A DNA stretch of 64,000 nucleotides from Gnetum montanum (GCA_015680685.1 MNCI01013583.1:525652-589651), one strand, 5' to 3'. Positions 51,600 through 64,000 are shown, counted from the first letter of the stretch. Translations and numbers: made by a program. Notes: generated by a model from the sequence alone, not told the origin.

Positions 51600-52980
51600 T
51601 TCTTTTTGTAGGGCTAATTCTCCACCTACTGATGATCTTAATAAACAACATGATAGGACTAGGAGAAATGCTGATGAGATACCTCAATAATTGAAGGTTG
51701 TATATGCCCATATGGATTCCTATTATGTGGATTTCACTTTCATCCTTCAATAGGATAAGCAACTATGTTAGAGAGAGTTGGAGGGCAACATTGTGTTGCC
51801 ACCTAATTGTGCTATTCCCACTATTCATGGTAGCACTAATGAAGTTGGGGCTTGAACTAACAATCCTAGAATACCAAGCAATGAAAAACCTCTCCAAAGA
51901 CTATCAAGTAGAAAAAGCCCAACTTAAGCAAAGATAAACTCATGGAGGGCTGCCATTAAGCCTCTAAGGAAAAAAAGGTCTTGAACATAATAACCTCATA
52001 GTCAAAAATGGCATACACTAAACTTCCATTAGGGTGGTCCCAATGCCAAAGTCCTTCTCCCTTTGGTAAGGATAATATAACTCATTAATGATTATCTTCA
52101 ACCTTGGTAAGTAACCAAGGTAAGGGGTGAATTGGTTCTAGAACCAAGAAAACCTTAAGGCTAAGGTCCCCTTATCATCCACCAAAAGAACAATTAAGCA
52201 ACCAGAGAAGGAGAGCAAGCCAACATAACTCTTCTAGTTTTCCATCCTCACCATCCTCATCCTCATCAAGCTCTAACAAAGGAGAACATGAGTGAGACTG
52301 AAGAAGGAATGATTGAAACCAAGGTGAAGATGATAAAAGACCCCATCGAAGGAATGGGAGAAGGGAACATAGACAATAACAAGAAGAAGAGGAACATCAT
52401 TAGGAGAGCAAGCATAATAGGCCACATCATAGGAGACATGGCTATGATAGGGACCACCATAAATATAATAACTATGATAAACCATTGCTTGCTACCATAA
52501 GTATGATAAATATCTCAGAGATAGTGCATATCCCCTCTAGGCATCAGAGTGATAGCTAGATCAAATAGTTTGATATGAATAACATCCCTAAGTCTGAGGG
52601 AGGTTATAATGTTGATTTGAAACATCACTTACAAGTCTTCTATAATGCTTGTACCTTGCAAAATATTGAGAATGACCAAGAAAAACTTAAACTTTCCCTA
52701 TGATACTCATTAAAGAAGCTAAAAGTTGATAGTGGTCCTTGGAATTAGAATCTATTTGTAGATTGAGTAAGATGTTGGAGTTGCTCAATGATAAATATCA
52801 AACATACTCTAGGGTGTCCAACTTAAGAAAAAAAAATTTAAGGATGGGAAAAAGATAATCATGAATCCCTTGATGTAGCCTTGGAAAGGTACTATACTAT
52901 GTTACACTAATACCTAAGCCATGATTTCCTTCAAAAGGAGTAGCTTTGCCATGTGATAGATGGGCTCAGAAATAAAACTA
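51600..52980 (+). pseudogene. Gypsy gag (plus-strand element), first part
   Basis: It opens with sequence matching the start of the minus-strand element's gag (CTGATGAG, CCATATGGAT near 51700). An SSSFPSSPSSSSSSSNKGEH run near 52235-52290 matches the Ser-rich tract of the other copy, followed by His/Arg/Asp-rich low-complexity sequence to 52480. Stops are frequent. Confidence 0.65.
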
Positions 52981-53054
52981 GAAAGACTCTTGGAATTTAT
53001 GCCTAAGGGAGATTGTTAGAAATGAGAACTCATCAAATACAAATGCTTATTAAT

Positions 53055-54000
53055 TGATGAGTGGCGAGGTACCCGTACACTCAACCATACGAAACGAGCG
53101 TAGCACGCACGATTTGGTCAAACTCTGCAGACTAAATGCCTAAACGCCCCATGTAACACTTGGGGTTAATCATTCATTGTCTTCCCAGACTTACTTGTTG
53201 TTGTCACGGTGTATGGTTAAGTAAGTCCGAGGTATATGATTTTTATAGTCTTTTCTGGTTTTTCTCCTATGCTATCAAGGTGAAGGGTTGAGAGAGCTAA
53301 CTAATTCTAAGTAAGGACTAAGTCTAGATTAACTAGCGTCAGCATCCATTCCCACTTACCGTACACACCCTGAACTATGCAACTGTGGCTACCAAATGCT
53401 AATCGTTACTGGGATCACCACACGTAATGCACGTGCTCGAAGTGGTCATACTGAGGCACCTAACTAGTCTAAATGTGATGAGTAGCTGATTCCTTGACTA
53501 GCCGTACACATCCGTAGATGCTCATAATCAAGTTGTACTCATCCCGCATTCTAGGAGACAAGGATGAGAGAANGATCCATTCACTTGGGGACTCCTACTG
53601 CAGACACATGGAAAATATTCTATCTCTAGAGTGATCAAACTGCCAGAGTTTCCCTACTTTAAGCCTAGGATGAGAAATGAGGGGAGTGTTACCTCTTATT
53701 TATAGATTTGGCGACGGACCGCAATATCGCGTACGCGACATCGCAGGGGACGACACGATATCGCATACACGATATCGCATGGGATGCGATATCGCAACGG
53801 CCACGATATCGCGTACGTGATATCACATGGGATGCGATATTGCGACGGCCGTGATATCGCGTACACGATATCGTGGCCCATGCGATATTGCGTCTCATCA
53901 TTAATCAAGTGGAAAAATAAGAATGGGAGATGAAAAAGAGAAAAAGCACAAAGAAGTATAACAAAGATCCCTTCATCTATAGAAAGGAGGTACATGTAAC
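53055..54000 (-). mobile_element. Inverted LTR inserted in the plus-strand gypsy element
   Basis: Starting with TGATGAGTGGCGAGG at 53055 it is the reverse complement of the LTR at 1-1012 through about 53900, including TATA (53704-53697) and about eleven GATATC-type palindromes at 53713-53893. A single N at 53573 marks missing sequence. The outer U3 end lies somewhere between 53920 and 54005. It splits gag from the rest of the host element. Confidence 0.8.
53713..53893 (-). repeat. Expanded palindrome array in inverted LTR
   Basis: About eleven units of the form (G/A)CGATAT(C/T)GC with CATGGGATGC or GTACG-type spacers. Compare five units in the copy at 53-130. Some spacers are themselves repeated, so the array grew by duplication of two-unit blocks. 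Confidence 0.8.
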
Positions 54001-54005
54001 ATCTG

Positions 54006-55085
54006 AAAAATTCAATGCTATAGATATGAGAAATTTTAGTGTAGAATAGTTTTAACTTCAGATCCACGGGACTCGTAAAAGGATTTGAATCACTTTGAAT
54101 GGTCTTGTTGATCACCTAAGGACTTATAATTTTGTTACCAATGAATGTAATAAAAATGTAAAGTGTATGAAAATGCAGTTAACATGCTAGATATGAGTGT
54201 AGAGAAATGTAAAGTAGAATGGACAAACAAATGAAACTGCAAACCTATATTAAAATGATAAAAACTTTATGAAACCAAAGTTTAGAAAATACAAGTTTTG
54301 GGAATGTTAATGCCCAAGAGCTCAAAGAAAAATGCTTGCAACTCGATACAACTAACAAGATGTGTTCTACAATCAAATTTGTCCTTGAAGATTACGTACG
54401 ATCTGCCCTTTGAACTTTGCTCGCCCTTGGTTTTCTTTGCTATTATGATCTGTGCTAAGGGAGAAAATGGTTATTGACTCTGGGGTATTTGCACTACTTT
54501 GAAAGTCTCAAGTTCGATTTGGATGTAAATTTGACAAAAGTCCTTATAATGAAATAAATCTTTATTTAAATAGGTCTTGGATTCCTAATTTGTTACCATT
54601 AATACTTCCATGATTGTTGACAAATTTTTGGCACATTCCATTACACCTGGAACACCTTCATGCAGTGTACGAATAGTTTTATCTAATTTTTTGCTCTCCG
54701 TATGCTACCTTTGTATGTTGTCTAGCATCCAGAATTTCCATGCCTAGCGTATGGAATTAAAATCCAAATCTTGTATGCTAGCTTTGTATTCTATCTAGCA
54801 TATGAAACTACAATGCTTATTGTATGAGGCTAAGATATCAAATTGTGTAGCTTTTGAAGCACTTTTAGCTCGTCAAGCTAGCATATATGGATTTTGCAAC
54901 TTTCGTAAGCTAGGATGTATGAGATTTATAATGTATGGGCTACACATTTCATATTCTACATTTAAAAATACCTTAAATTCTAGTAATACATGGTCATAAT
55001 GCAAGATTTTGGAAAAATAAGGTAATTGTATCTACCTATATTTTTTCACCAAATTATAGAAAAATTTGGCTATGGGCTATAACAT
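54006..55085. other. No feature recognised
   Basis: AT-rich sequence between the inverted LTR and the continuing gypsy element; no coding similarity. It may be host or older element DNA brought in with the insertion. Confidence 0.45.
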
Positions 55086-57000
55086 GAATTTTCTTTAGGG
55101 TGTTTCAGTATGCATTTGCAATCTTGAGAAGGAAGAATGCCTAGATAAGGCTATGCAAAGAAAAGCCTTGCTGATTCAAAAATCTATCATAGAAATATTA
55201 GCTAAGGTGGATAAAATGTAGGAGTCATTAGATGAAAAGTTTTAAATTGCTCTTAAAATCATGAAGGATAAAATAGAGTAGGGGAATAGAGACAAGAACA
55301 TAAGAAAAAGAAAGGATGTAGTAAAATACTACCATCAATAGAAAGATAAGGTTGTGGCAGTTGATGAGGTTGCAAAGTTTGATACAGGTGATGAAGGGTA
55401 TGACATCTACTAATATGAACATCCTAAGAGATGTTTTCCATAATGTCACACTTGCAAGAATTTAGGACCTATGCCTTGAATCCAAAGCTTACTAGGAGGC
55501 AACCACCTAGAAGATTTTCTTATCCACAAGACAACTATGAACAATAAATTTACTTGTAATAATATTATCAAAGTGGAATACCACATCAACCTTAAGACTA
55601 TTATCATCAATGGCAAAATCCATAGTCATGGGGGATGCCACCACCAAGTTAGCAATACCCTTACAACCAATCTGACCCCTATGGAGACTATGCCCATAAG
55701 CTTGTGTTTCCAAGTGGCTATACAAGCCACACTTCTTCTTTTCATCACTATTATCCCCCTCAAATACCATAGACCTACCACCCCATAAACTGAATCTTCT
55801 TCTAGTTACACTCCTCACTATCCACAATAATACTTAGCATCTCATATCTCTACTTATTTGTCACTTGCAATATTTATGCAAGGTGAGATACCATTGTGGC
55901 CTCAACAATGTAATGCCATGTGTGCTATAAACTTGCAACTAGATGATAATTAAAGTGGATCTAAGCATAATCCTCAAAAAAGAGCTCTCTTCAAGCCCAA
56001 TAGTCTTCCTAAACCACTACAGGCATTTGTGGTTGTGGATAGTTGTCAAGTTTCCCTAGGAATATCTACCATGTTGCCTTCAAACAAAAGATTATAAAAT
56101 GTTCACACTGTCATGTTAAGTCATATAGTTATAGACTAGATAAAGGCAAGACCCCTTCTTGGGAAAAGAACTAATCCTAGAGCTCTCTAATTTATTTACA
56201 TATTGCAAGAAATAACTCATGCAAAGCTCTAATGGACTTAGGTTCCAATATGAACTTAATTTCTCAAGAAATGCCTAAAACATGAAACTTTCCTCTACTT
56301 TAGAAAAGTTATATAAGGTTAGATCTTTTAAACCAATCCATTACTATTCTATTGGGATTGGTAGATGACATTATGACCACTGTTTGCAAATGGTCATAAC
56401 CAATGGACTTCCTAGTGATCCATGTGGACAACTGTAAAGGGGACTTTTCAATCATTATGTAAAGGGCTTGGCTAAGTTCAATTGATGCCAAGCTTGGAAT
56501 TAGAGACCTCTTCATAAAAATTTCCAAGAAAAATGAATTTAGCAAAATTAAGAAGAAGAGAGTTTCATGCATCATGTACAGTGACATAGGATGTCATTGC
56601 ATGCAAAAAATATAAGCAATAACGAGCATGTCTATTACAACATATAAGAAGTGTGTTAAAACCATTAGCATTGAAAGGTTCCTATATGTAGTAGTCACAA
56701 AACAAGAAGATACATAGTGGCTAACTACAAATGATAGCTCTAGTTCCACAATGTGCATGAAACCAACCAAAATCCTCACAAGTACCTATATAGACAAGAT
56801 GGAGCAAATTTAAAATTAACTCTTCAAAGTAGAATACAAAAAAGAAGAGAAAATGGATTAGGGAGAGTTGGAAATCCCTAATACTTCTAAACAAGAGTCC
56901 TTGAAACTAAAATCCTTACTCACATCTCAAGAATATGTATTTCTAGACCATGAAAAGCCAATAATCATCAATGCCCAACTCACTAAAGAAGAAAACTAAA
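55086..57000 (+). pseudogene. Gypsy gag end and protease region
   Basis: Decayed coding sequence. Near 56211-56270 the frame reads NSCKALMDLGSNMNLISQEM, the aspartic protease loop (D-L-G-S) that corresponds to CKALLDSSSSVN in the minus-strand copy. Upstream of it a Pro/Tyr-rich stretch near 55500-55850 looks like the low-complexity linker of gag. Confidence 0.6.
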
Positions 57001-57049
57001 GTTGCTAAAGATAGTTAATAGATAGCCAACAGTCTTTGCTTCATGATAT

Positions 57050-57600
57050 GATGAATTAAAAGGAATAGATCCACGCATATGCCAACATTGGATCTACATA
57101 GATTTCACCATCAAATCCAAGAAGCAACCGCAAAGAAGATTGAATCCAAAGTTAAAACAAGTCATTAAAAATGAAGTTCAAAAACTTCTCAAGGCTAGAT
57201 TCATCTATCTAGTGACAAATAGTGAGTGGGTAAGCCCACTTATTATTGTCCCAAATAAAGGAGGACAATGGTGAATTTGTATAGACTTTAAGTTGTTGAA
57301 CATGGCTACGTTCAAGGATCATTTTTCATTGCCATTCATGGACCAAGTGCTAGATACTATTACAAGGCATAATTACTATAGTTTTTTGGATGGGTACAAT
57401 CAAACAAAAATTGCTCTAGAAGTCTAGGTCAAAATAACTTTCACAAGTTATTAGGAGACTTTCGCATACAAGAAGATGCCTTTTGACCTATGCAATGCTC
57501 CTACAACCTTCCAGTGCCTTGAGTATCTTTCAACAGTGGATCAGTAGTGGCATGAAAGTCATCATGGATGACTTCTCAACCTATGGTGCTAATCTTGAAT
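57050..57600 (+). pseudogene. Gypsy reverse transcriptase (plus-strand element)
   Basis: It shows SEWVSPLIIVPNKGGQW, LLNMATFKDHFSLPFMDQVL, YYSFLDGYNQTKIAL (catalytic Asp kept here, lost in the other copy) and KMPFDLCNAPTTFQC in order at 57222-57520. Stops interrupt. About as decayed as the minus-strand copy. Confidence 0.82.
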
Positions 57601-57680
57601 AAACATTGAACCATCTTGAGTAGGTATTGAAACGATGTGTGGAGACAAACCTATGACTCAACTCATAAAAGAGCCATTTC

Positions 57681-58380
57681 ATGGTCCAAGAGGGCATTGT
57701 TTTAGGACATAAAACCTTACAGAAAGGAATTGAGGTCAACCTTGAAAAGATAAGGATTATCCAAGGAATTACCAAACAATCTCAAACAATTCAAGATATA
57801 CAATCATTACTTAGCCATATTGGTTGCTATAGGTGTTTCATTGAAAATTTCTTTAGAATTGTGAAACCATTGGTTGATTTTATCAAGAAGGATGAAACAT
57901 TTGAATGGACCAAGAAATGCAAATAAAAATTCTAGCACCTAAAGTAGAAGGTTGTAGAAATTCCAATTCTATGCATCCTTGATTAGTTCCAACCCTTTCA
58001 CATTATGAAGGATGCATCCAACTATGTATTAGGAGAGGTGCTTACACAGATGGATGATCAGAAACATCCATATTATATCCATTATGCAAGTAGGATCATT
58101 GTGTATGCATAACTCAATTACACCACTATAAAAAATAAAGTCATGATGGTGGTGCATGCTCTAGAGAAATTTAGGCACTATGTTCTTAGATATCTAACTT
58201 TTGTGCACACTAATCATAGTGAAATTTTCTTCCTAATGAACAAGCTAGTGGTGATCCCCATGTTATACGATGGTTGATGATCTTGTAAGAGTTTGATCTA
58301 ATAATGGTTGAAAAAAAGGGAACATAAAACATAGTTGTAGACCATCTATTTTAGTTAATATGGGATAAAAATGATGATGA
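57681..58380 (+). pseudogene. Gypsy RT connection and RNase H
   Basis: 57681-57926 encodes VQEGIVLGHKTLQKGIEVNL and SLLSHIGCYRCFIENFFRIV, the post-active-site and thumb region (the HIVLGH..S..GIEVD and FLGHAGFYRRFI blocks). RNase H follows with MKDASNYVLGEVLTQMDD near 58000 and a NYTTIKNKVMMVVHALEKFR block near 58110-58170. Confidence 0.78.
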
Positions 58381-58559
58381 AGAGCTCTTGTCTAATCAAT
58401 TTCCTAATAAGCTTCTCTTTCCTAAGGTAATTGAAGTCCACACACCAAGGGTCACAAACTATATGATGAATTTCTCTAATATATACTCACATAGGAGACT
58501 CCTACCAAATGGGACCATAGGAGAACAACATTTTTTCCACTAGGTTAAACACTACATAG

Positions 58560-59600
58560 AGATAAAGGGAAATCTCTACAAGGTTTTTGTTGATGTAATG
58601 GTATGATGGTATGTTCCTAATAAAGATCAACTAAGAGTCCTCTAAGATGCTCATGGGTGCCCTTGTGGGGACCACTACGTAGGAAGGAGAACAACAACAA
58701 AGATCTTGATGCTAGGGTTTTTTTTTGCCAATGATCTTCATAGATGTCCACCATTTCACCCACTCGTGTAAAAGATGCCAATAAGATTGAGGAATGATAA
58801 CTAGGATGGAAGGATTCTAAGAGTGGATTCAACCACTAGAGCCTGTTGACCTTTGGGGAATTGACTTCATGAGACCCATCACTCTTATGTCCAATGGGAA
58901 GTCTTAGATCATTCTTACTATTGACTACTATACTAAATTGGCTAAAGTTACAATTGTTCCTAACTATACCTCTACTACTGTAACTCAATTTTTTCAGCAA
59001 TAGGTGTTAAATAGGTTTGGTGTGCCTAGAGCACTAATGTTTGATAATGGAAGGTACTTTATAGAAGCTATCTTTCATAAGTTAATGTAATGTTTAGGGG
59101 TACAATATAAAGTTACAACACTTTACCATCCTCAAGCCAATGATTAAGCTAAAGTAACTAATAGGGAGATTACTAGAATCCTGACATGGACAATCAATAG
59201 ATATAGGAAAGACCAAAGTACCAAACTCAACGATGCCCTCTAGGCATATCGCTCAAAATGGAAACTTCCTATAGGCTACTCTCCTTACGATATAGTTTAC
59301 AAAAAGGACCCCAAACTTCCAATTTAAATTAAACTTTGTACACTCACAACCACATGTGAGCTTAACTTAGATATTAACTTGGCACAAAAAGAAAGGCTCA
59401 TGATACTCAACATGGTAGATGAAAATCACAATGTAGCCCTTATGATGAATAAAGTGTACAAGGCATACAACAAACAATGCCATGATGCCCAGATACGAAA
59501 AGTTAAATTTAAACTAGAAGATAATGCTCTCTATTGGAATCCCATGAATGTGCTACAATGAACCAAGTTCCAGACATTATGAGAAGGACCATACATCATA
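58560..59600 (+). pseudogene. Gypsy integrase (plus-strand element)
   Basis: DAHGCPCGDHYVG near 58650 is the end of the zinc-binding segment. The core has WGIDFMRPITLMSNGKS (Asp 1, about 58855), ALMFDNGRYFIEAIF (Asp 2, about 59035) and TNREITRIL (Glu, about 59158). WKLPIGYSPYDIVYKKDP at 59260-59310 is the Athila/Tat signature. 59379-59561 is an open C-terminal piece. Confidence 0.8.
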
Positions 59601-59800
59601 CAGTCAACTTTTCTTTAGTGGCTATGAAAATTTACTACCCAAAAAGCCCCCAAAAGCACATGTTGATCAACATCCAACAACTAAAATCTTTCACAAACTT
59701 CCAAATAACCAACCACAATAATAACACCTCAACCTAAGAACAAGGTTTCTCCTTCTTCTGAATCTCCTTCTTTTAACATAGTCATGGGGGAGATAGCCAT

Positions 59801-61770
59801 ATATCGTAACACCTTGAAGAAGTTGAAATATTATTCTTTTCTTTTATTTTACATTATTCTTTATACTTTTTCCATTTTTTATATTTTAATTTTCATTCTA
59901 TATATTTTACTTTTTAAACTTTAACTTTTAACTTTTGTTTTTATTGTTACTTTCATTTGATTTTAATTACAATCTCTAATTTTATTTCATGGATATTATG
60001 AACTTTGGCAATTATTGAACACGGCTATCAAGATTAAAGTTTCTTATTTGAGCCAATTTTGTCCTTTGATTATGCTCTCTACTAATAAGTTATCAATTTT
60101 CTAATGGTATGAGATAATAAGCTCATAACATCTACTCATTTCATCTATCTTACAAGGAAATCTAGATCATGGTACCACAATGGTTCCTTCACATGAAAAC
60201 TAAAAGTAACATTTGATCTTATTACCTAACAAACTAGGAATGGAAAAGTGTATGGCTTAAAGGGAATTTGTTACATTCTCTTCTTGACTTTCCTCTTGAG
60301 TTATATTGCTCCTCATGGAGTGTATCATAACACCTACCATTGACCATAAAAGGAAGTATGTCCTTGTGATGTGTGGTTTTCAAAAAAATGGGAATTAAAA
60401 GCACACCTCCCTAAAGATCTCTTAGGATAAAAGCACTGGTTATGAGGCTAGAAAGAGATGTTACCCATGCCTAAAGGCATCCCTCTCACTAAGGTTCAAA
60501 TTTCTTCCTAAATACTCTCTAACTATTTCCTTCATCTCTTTTCTTTTTTTCTTGAAGTGATGATCATTCTTTATGGTTGTTGTCAATTCATGATGATAGG
60601 AGAGAGGAATACATCAATGCAAGGCCATTGAAATTGGCATGGACTTGGTCTAGACCTAGAAAGAACCAATATTGGATCATCCTAATTACATATTTCACCA
60701 AGGATCTCTTGCCACTATGATACACATTCTCCTCTCTCAATCCCTCTCTTTCTCTTTCATTCTGGCATTGCATTTTCTCCCCTAACTATCCTGTATCATG
60801 ATCAGCTATTATTCTTATTTTATAAATTACATACTCTTAAGACATTTTCTTGTGTGGGTCTAGTGTTTAACCTAAACCACCATTGATCATCCAAGGTGCC
60901 TTTGAACTCCTTTTGAAGGTGTTATGCAAGGGCATCTTTAGACACAAGCATACTTTGGAGAGAATGCACATGCACAACTTTTGGTTACCTTTAATATAAA
61001 CTCCATATCGATGGGCCTCTATTTGGTTCTAATAACCTTGATAGTCTACATCCTTAAGTTTGGTGCTAATCTTACTTAATAAAAATCTCATATTTTCTCA
61101 TTCCATGTGCTTGATTTACTTGGATTCCTCAATTAGCAGCTTGTAAGATGTTGTTACCTTGGTTTCCCAACTTTCTAGCTTTCATTTAGCTCTTGTTTCA
61201 ACCTCAAACTCTTCAAAATTCCTTAATATCTCAAGTTAAAAAAAAGGTTGTGAACAACTACATCAACACATCCTTGTTAAATATTGGATAAGTTAACACA
61301 ATCTCATCAACATAGAACAAAAATGCTATAAATAAACATGATACTTAGCTCATTCTTTATCATTTTCTTTAAATGCAAGAGGAGTTTTGCAATTTTTCAA
61401 AGCTTAGAGCATTCCAAGAGCCATAAATTCCTCACTACTTACTTGTTTTTACCCATTTTTTGATCCTCGAGCTTTGAAAGACATGCTTTACATTGTTGAG
61501 GCATCAAATACTAAAGTTTTGATAGAAACGTTTTCAAAAACTTTTACTAACATCCCATAGACAAGGTATTAAAATAATAATCCAAAGAGTTAACACCAAT
61601 AACCAACCTTTATTAAAGAAAAATTAAAATAATAATAAATTATTCTCATATGCTTGTAATTGCTTGAATAAGAACTTAATATTAAACTTAGCCTAATTAA
61701 ATAGTGGAAGGGTATTTAGACTAAAGAATATTATAATCCCAATAACTGATCTTAGGTTATGTTTGTGATC
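59801..61770. other. No feature recognised
   Basis: T-rich then mixed AT-rich DNA downstream of the gypsy integrase. If the element has a long untranslated region before a 3' LTR, as Athila elements do, this may be it, but no LTR sequence matching the 5' LTR is present. Confidence 0.45.
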
Positions 61771-61779
61771 ATAGATGAT

Positions 61780-64000
61780 ACCAAAGCAAGGACTACAAGA
61801 AGGAGGGCCATCACAACCATATGAGAAATGACCTCATGGATGAAGAGAATAACAACAACAGCTAAAGAAATAACAACAACTCTAGGAACGAGCTACTAAG
61901 GCAACCCATGCTACTGGGCCCTTGTGTGAGAAGCCTGAGGTGAAGTCTATTCATCAAATTTCCATAGTAAAAAAAGAACACTCCACGTAAGATGAGGTCC
62001 TAATACCATAACCTAATCTAGAAGTCACACTTACAAAGGCCTTCTTAGAGAAGGTCTGAAGCATAGAAGTTCAAAGGCCTTTCCTAGAGTTAGCACCAGA
62101 AGAGGTTAGGACACAACTTCAGGGGTCTTTGCTATGGCCCATTCTCTCCACCAATGGATAATGATACATGAATGAGACTTACCTCTTTTGGAACAATTGA
62201 GAAGAGGATGAAACCATGAAAATCAAAGATATTACCATCTCCTATTTCTTGAAGAAATTGTAGAGGTCCTCAAATTGTTAAACATTGGAGCAAACCTGGT
62301 AGAAATATCAATGTAGATGGACCCTAAGGAAAATAAAGAATGGGTCTAGTGGTGTGATGGAGTGGATCACAAGAAGTACGTTGCCTTGACAAAGATAGAG
62401 TGTGTTTATTTCAAGATTGTGGCCTATCACGTTAATCTCATGGTGAGGCCAAGCAAGGTGACTACCTTCTCTTCTAGGGCATCTACAACTTTAAGTAGAA
62501 AATTCCAAGTTAACCTTCCACAGCTCATCTTCTTAGAGGTTAAAAAGAATTTTAGGAAAAACGAGAAGGGTACGAAGACACTCCCTTTTCCTTGCCTCAT
62601 TAGAAAACTCTACAAGAGGGGAGGCATAGACTATTATGTCAATGATATGGTCTACAAGGCTCCTACCATATCATGGTAGGAGATTATAAAGGATAAAGCA
62701 CCTACGAAGCTCTAAGAGGAGGAATTGCCACCTCCATCACCACTTGCAACACTAGAGACAATCCTCAAAATGATGGTAGCTATTAAACACCTAAGGAAAC
62801 TTAGGAAATAACTATTGCAACAACAAGCCTTTAGAGATTATGGAGAACCCTTTATGTACTACTTAGCCATGAGCTATCTCATTAATGTCATTAGGACCAT
62901 TAGCTGACAGATGGATGAAATGATGCCACTATTCTCCTCATAACAAAACCAGGCTCCTGTTCACTCCAATCCAAATGTTAGAGGCATCACTGTGTCCATT
63001 CTAGAATAAGAATTTTTCGAACTCTCTAGAAATATAGTAGCCTTTGCTATGATGCTTGAAGAAGAAGAAGGAGCAACTATCCTAGTCATGCCACATAAGA
63101 GCCAAGAGACTATAGTAAAGGTGGTGCTAGAAAGAATATGAAAAGCTTTGAGTGCTCCTACAACATCTATCCCTAATGTTTTTATCATGGTAGATGTTTA
63201 AATGTCTATAGGAGCTGAAAACAAAGGAATGAATGTAGCCCATCATGAGAAAATGCTAGAGCAATTGGTTGGAGCTAGGAAACTAATTCTAGAAATCTTT
63301 GATCTTTCAGAAGATATTTTAGTTATCTAGTGGTAGCTACTTGAGACAAGGGGTAAGCTACTCATCCCAAATGCATAACTCGAGAAGCTCACAATTAATA
63401 ATCGATGGTTGATCATTGAGGTTGCAAAAATTAGAGCTTTCTTGTTGAATCCAACCAATCTTAGGCTAAAGCTTATAAGGGATGAAGCTTTTCAATAGCT
63501 TCAACAAAGATTTCAAAAGGTTGAGAATGGAAAATAAATGGTGCTTTTTAATGCATCACTATTGAAAGTAGTGATGAATTCTTTTAGTCATGACCTTCAA
63601 TTGGTTTGCAAGGAGAATCTTATGCTAACATAGGAGAATCTTCAAGGAGATGATGGAGTATATGGAATTAGCCAATCTTCAACATACAAACTTGGTAATG
63701 TTGATAGTGAAAAGCTAGATCAAAGTTAGAGAAGTAGATGGCCCACTTCTACCTTCTTTATGAGGCAAAGTTCAAGCTTCATAAAGAGATAAAACAAAAG
63801 TTTGATGTAGCCAATGCAAAGCTTGAGATTCTAAAGAGCAAGTTCATAGACTAGACATTAGTTACTGAGAACATAACTAGGAGAATGAATGGCTACCATG
63901 AGTTGCAGAGCTTTGTTCATATGTTTGGCATCAAATATAAATAGTTTGTAGCCTATTTTATCAATATGAAGGAGATGTTTTTGATGTTGTCCTTCCCATG
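61780..64000 (+). pseudogene. Retroelement protein, 'putative plant transposon protein' type, runs off window
   Basis: The clearest part is 62362-62679: ALTKIECVYFKIVAYHVNLM, VRPSKVTTFSSRAS and KGTKTLPFPCLIRKLYKRGG. This resembles the domain found in many plant retroelement polyproteins, with the pattern (W)(F)..SRL.PS.H.T....R...L, then FPSLI..LCR.AGV. Sequence upstream to 61780 and downstream to the window end appears to belong to the same decayed frame, with coiled-coil-like content after 63700. It could be an env-position ORF of the gypsy element upstream or a separate element. Confidence 0.45.

Larger units (their letters stand above)
50540..59800 (+). mobile_element. Ty3/gypsy element, Tat/Athila-like, plus strand
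   Basis: Order: 5' LTR (about 50540-51481), decayed tRNA-Asp primer site (51483-51499), gag (51600-52980), an inverted LTR insertion (53055 to about 54000), then protease (near 56215), RT (57050-57600), RNase H (57930-58320) and integrase (58560-59600). A purine-rich ATGGGGGAGATAG at 59784-59796 may be the polypurine tract. No 3' LTR was found up to 64000. It is the same family as the minus-strand element at 37900-44860. Confidence 0.8.

Noticed and set aside
52266-52500. Open frames on both strands around 52.3-52.5 kb
   Set aside because: They arise from low-complexity His/Arg/Asp-rich gag sequence of the gypsy element; the alternative frames have no support.
1-64000. CRISPR arrays, bacterial operons, rRNA genes
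   Set aside because: No regularly spaced identical repeats with unique spacers and no rRNA-like sequence. The palindrome arrays have short irregular spacers and belong to LTRs.

Overview
This window looks like plant nuclear DNA from a species with a large, repeat-swollen genome. A gymnosperm is my best guess, from multi-kilobase introns packed with old transposons, heavily decayed Tat/Athila-type gypsy elements and an endogenous caulimovirid, but no species marker is present. Only one host gene is recognisable: FPG, the plant formamidopyrimidine-DNA glycosylase of base excision repair. It lies on the minus strand from 34727 (start codon) down to 4655 (stop codon). Its exons can be joined into one frame of 382 residues.

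Layout. 1-1012: an LTR on the plus strand with an array of GCGATATCGC palindromes just upstream of its TATA box. 1013-4654: AT-rich DNA with no gene recognised. 4655-34727: FPG, with compact 3' exons (4655-7165) and three long introns. Intron 3 (2.9 kb) holds a LINE 3' end. Intron 2 (12.8 kb) holds a Copia element from about 11956, loaded with LINE copies, and a fourth LINE copy beside it. Intron 1 (11.5 kb) holds a degenerate endogenous caulimovirid. 35090-37700: an RTE-type LINE ending about 360 bp upstream of the FPG start. 37900-44860: a Tat/Athila-type gypsy element on the minus strand. 48840-50530: a LINE on the plus strand. 50540-59800: a second gypsy element of the same family on the plus strand, interrupted in gag by an inverted LTR at 53055-54000. 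61780-64000: a decayed retroelement protein.

Most notable points. (1) FPG carries two tandem versions of one exon, both exactly 100 nt, both starting in phase 0 and ending in phase 1, and separated by only 54 bp. This is the arrangement expected of mutually exclusive exons. A GC-AG intron lies directly upstream, and the preceding exon 6 has AC where its AG acceptor should be. (2) A LINE family has a 3' module encoding a coiled coil followed by a J-domain-like segment with the HPD triplet. Four copies occur in intron 2; one is a 5'-truncated insertion with a 16-bp target-site duplication and a poly(A)-derived tail. (3) Four related gypsy LTRs carry short-palindrome arrays next to the TATA box, but the palindrome sequence differs between copies.

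Single N characters at 38244 and 53573 and a 161-base N gap at 19659-19819 mark assembly joins. Two of the three sit beside visible artefacts.
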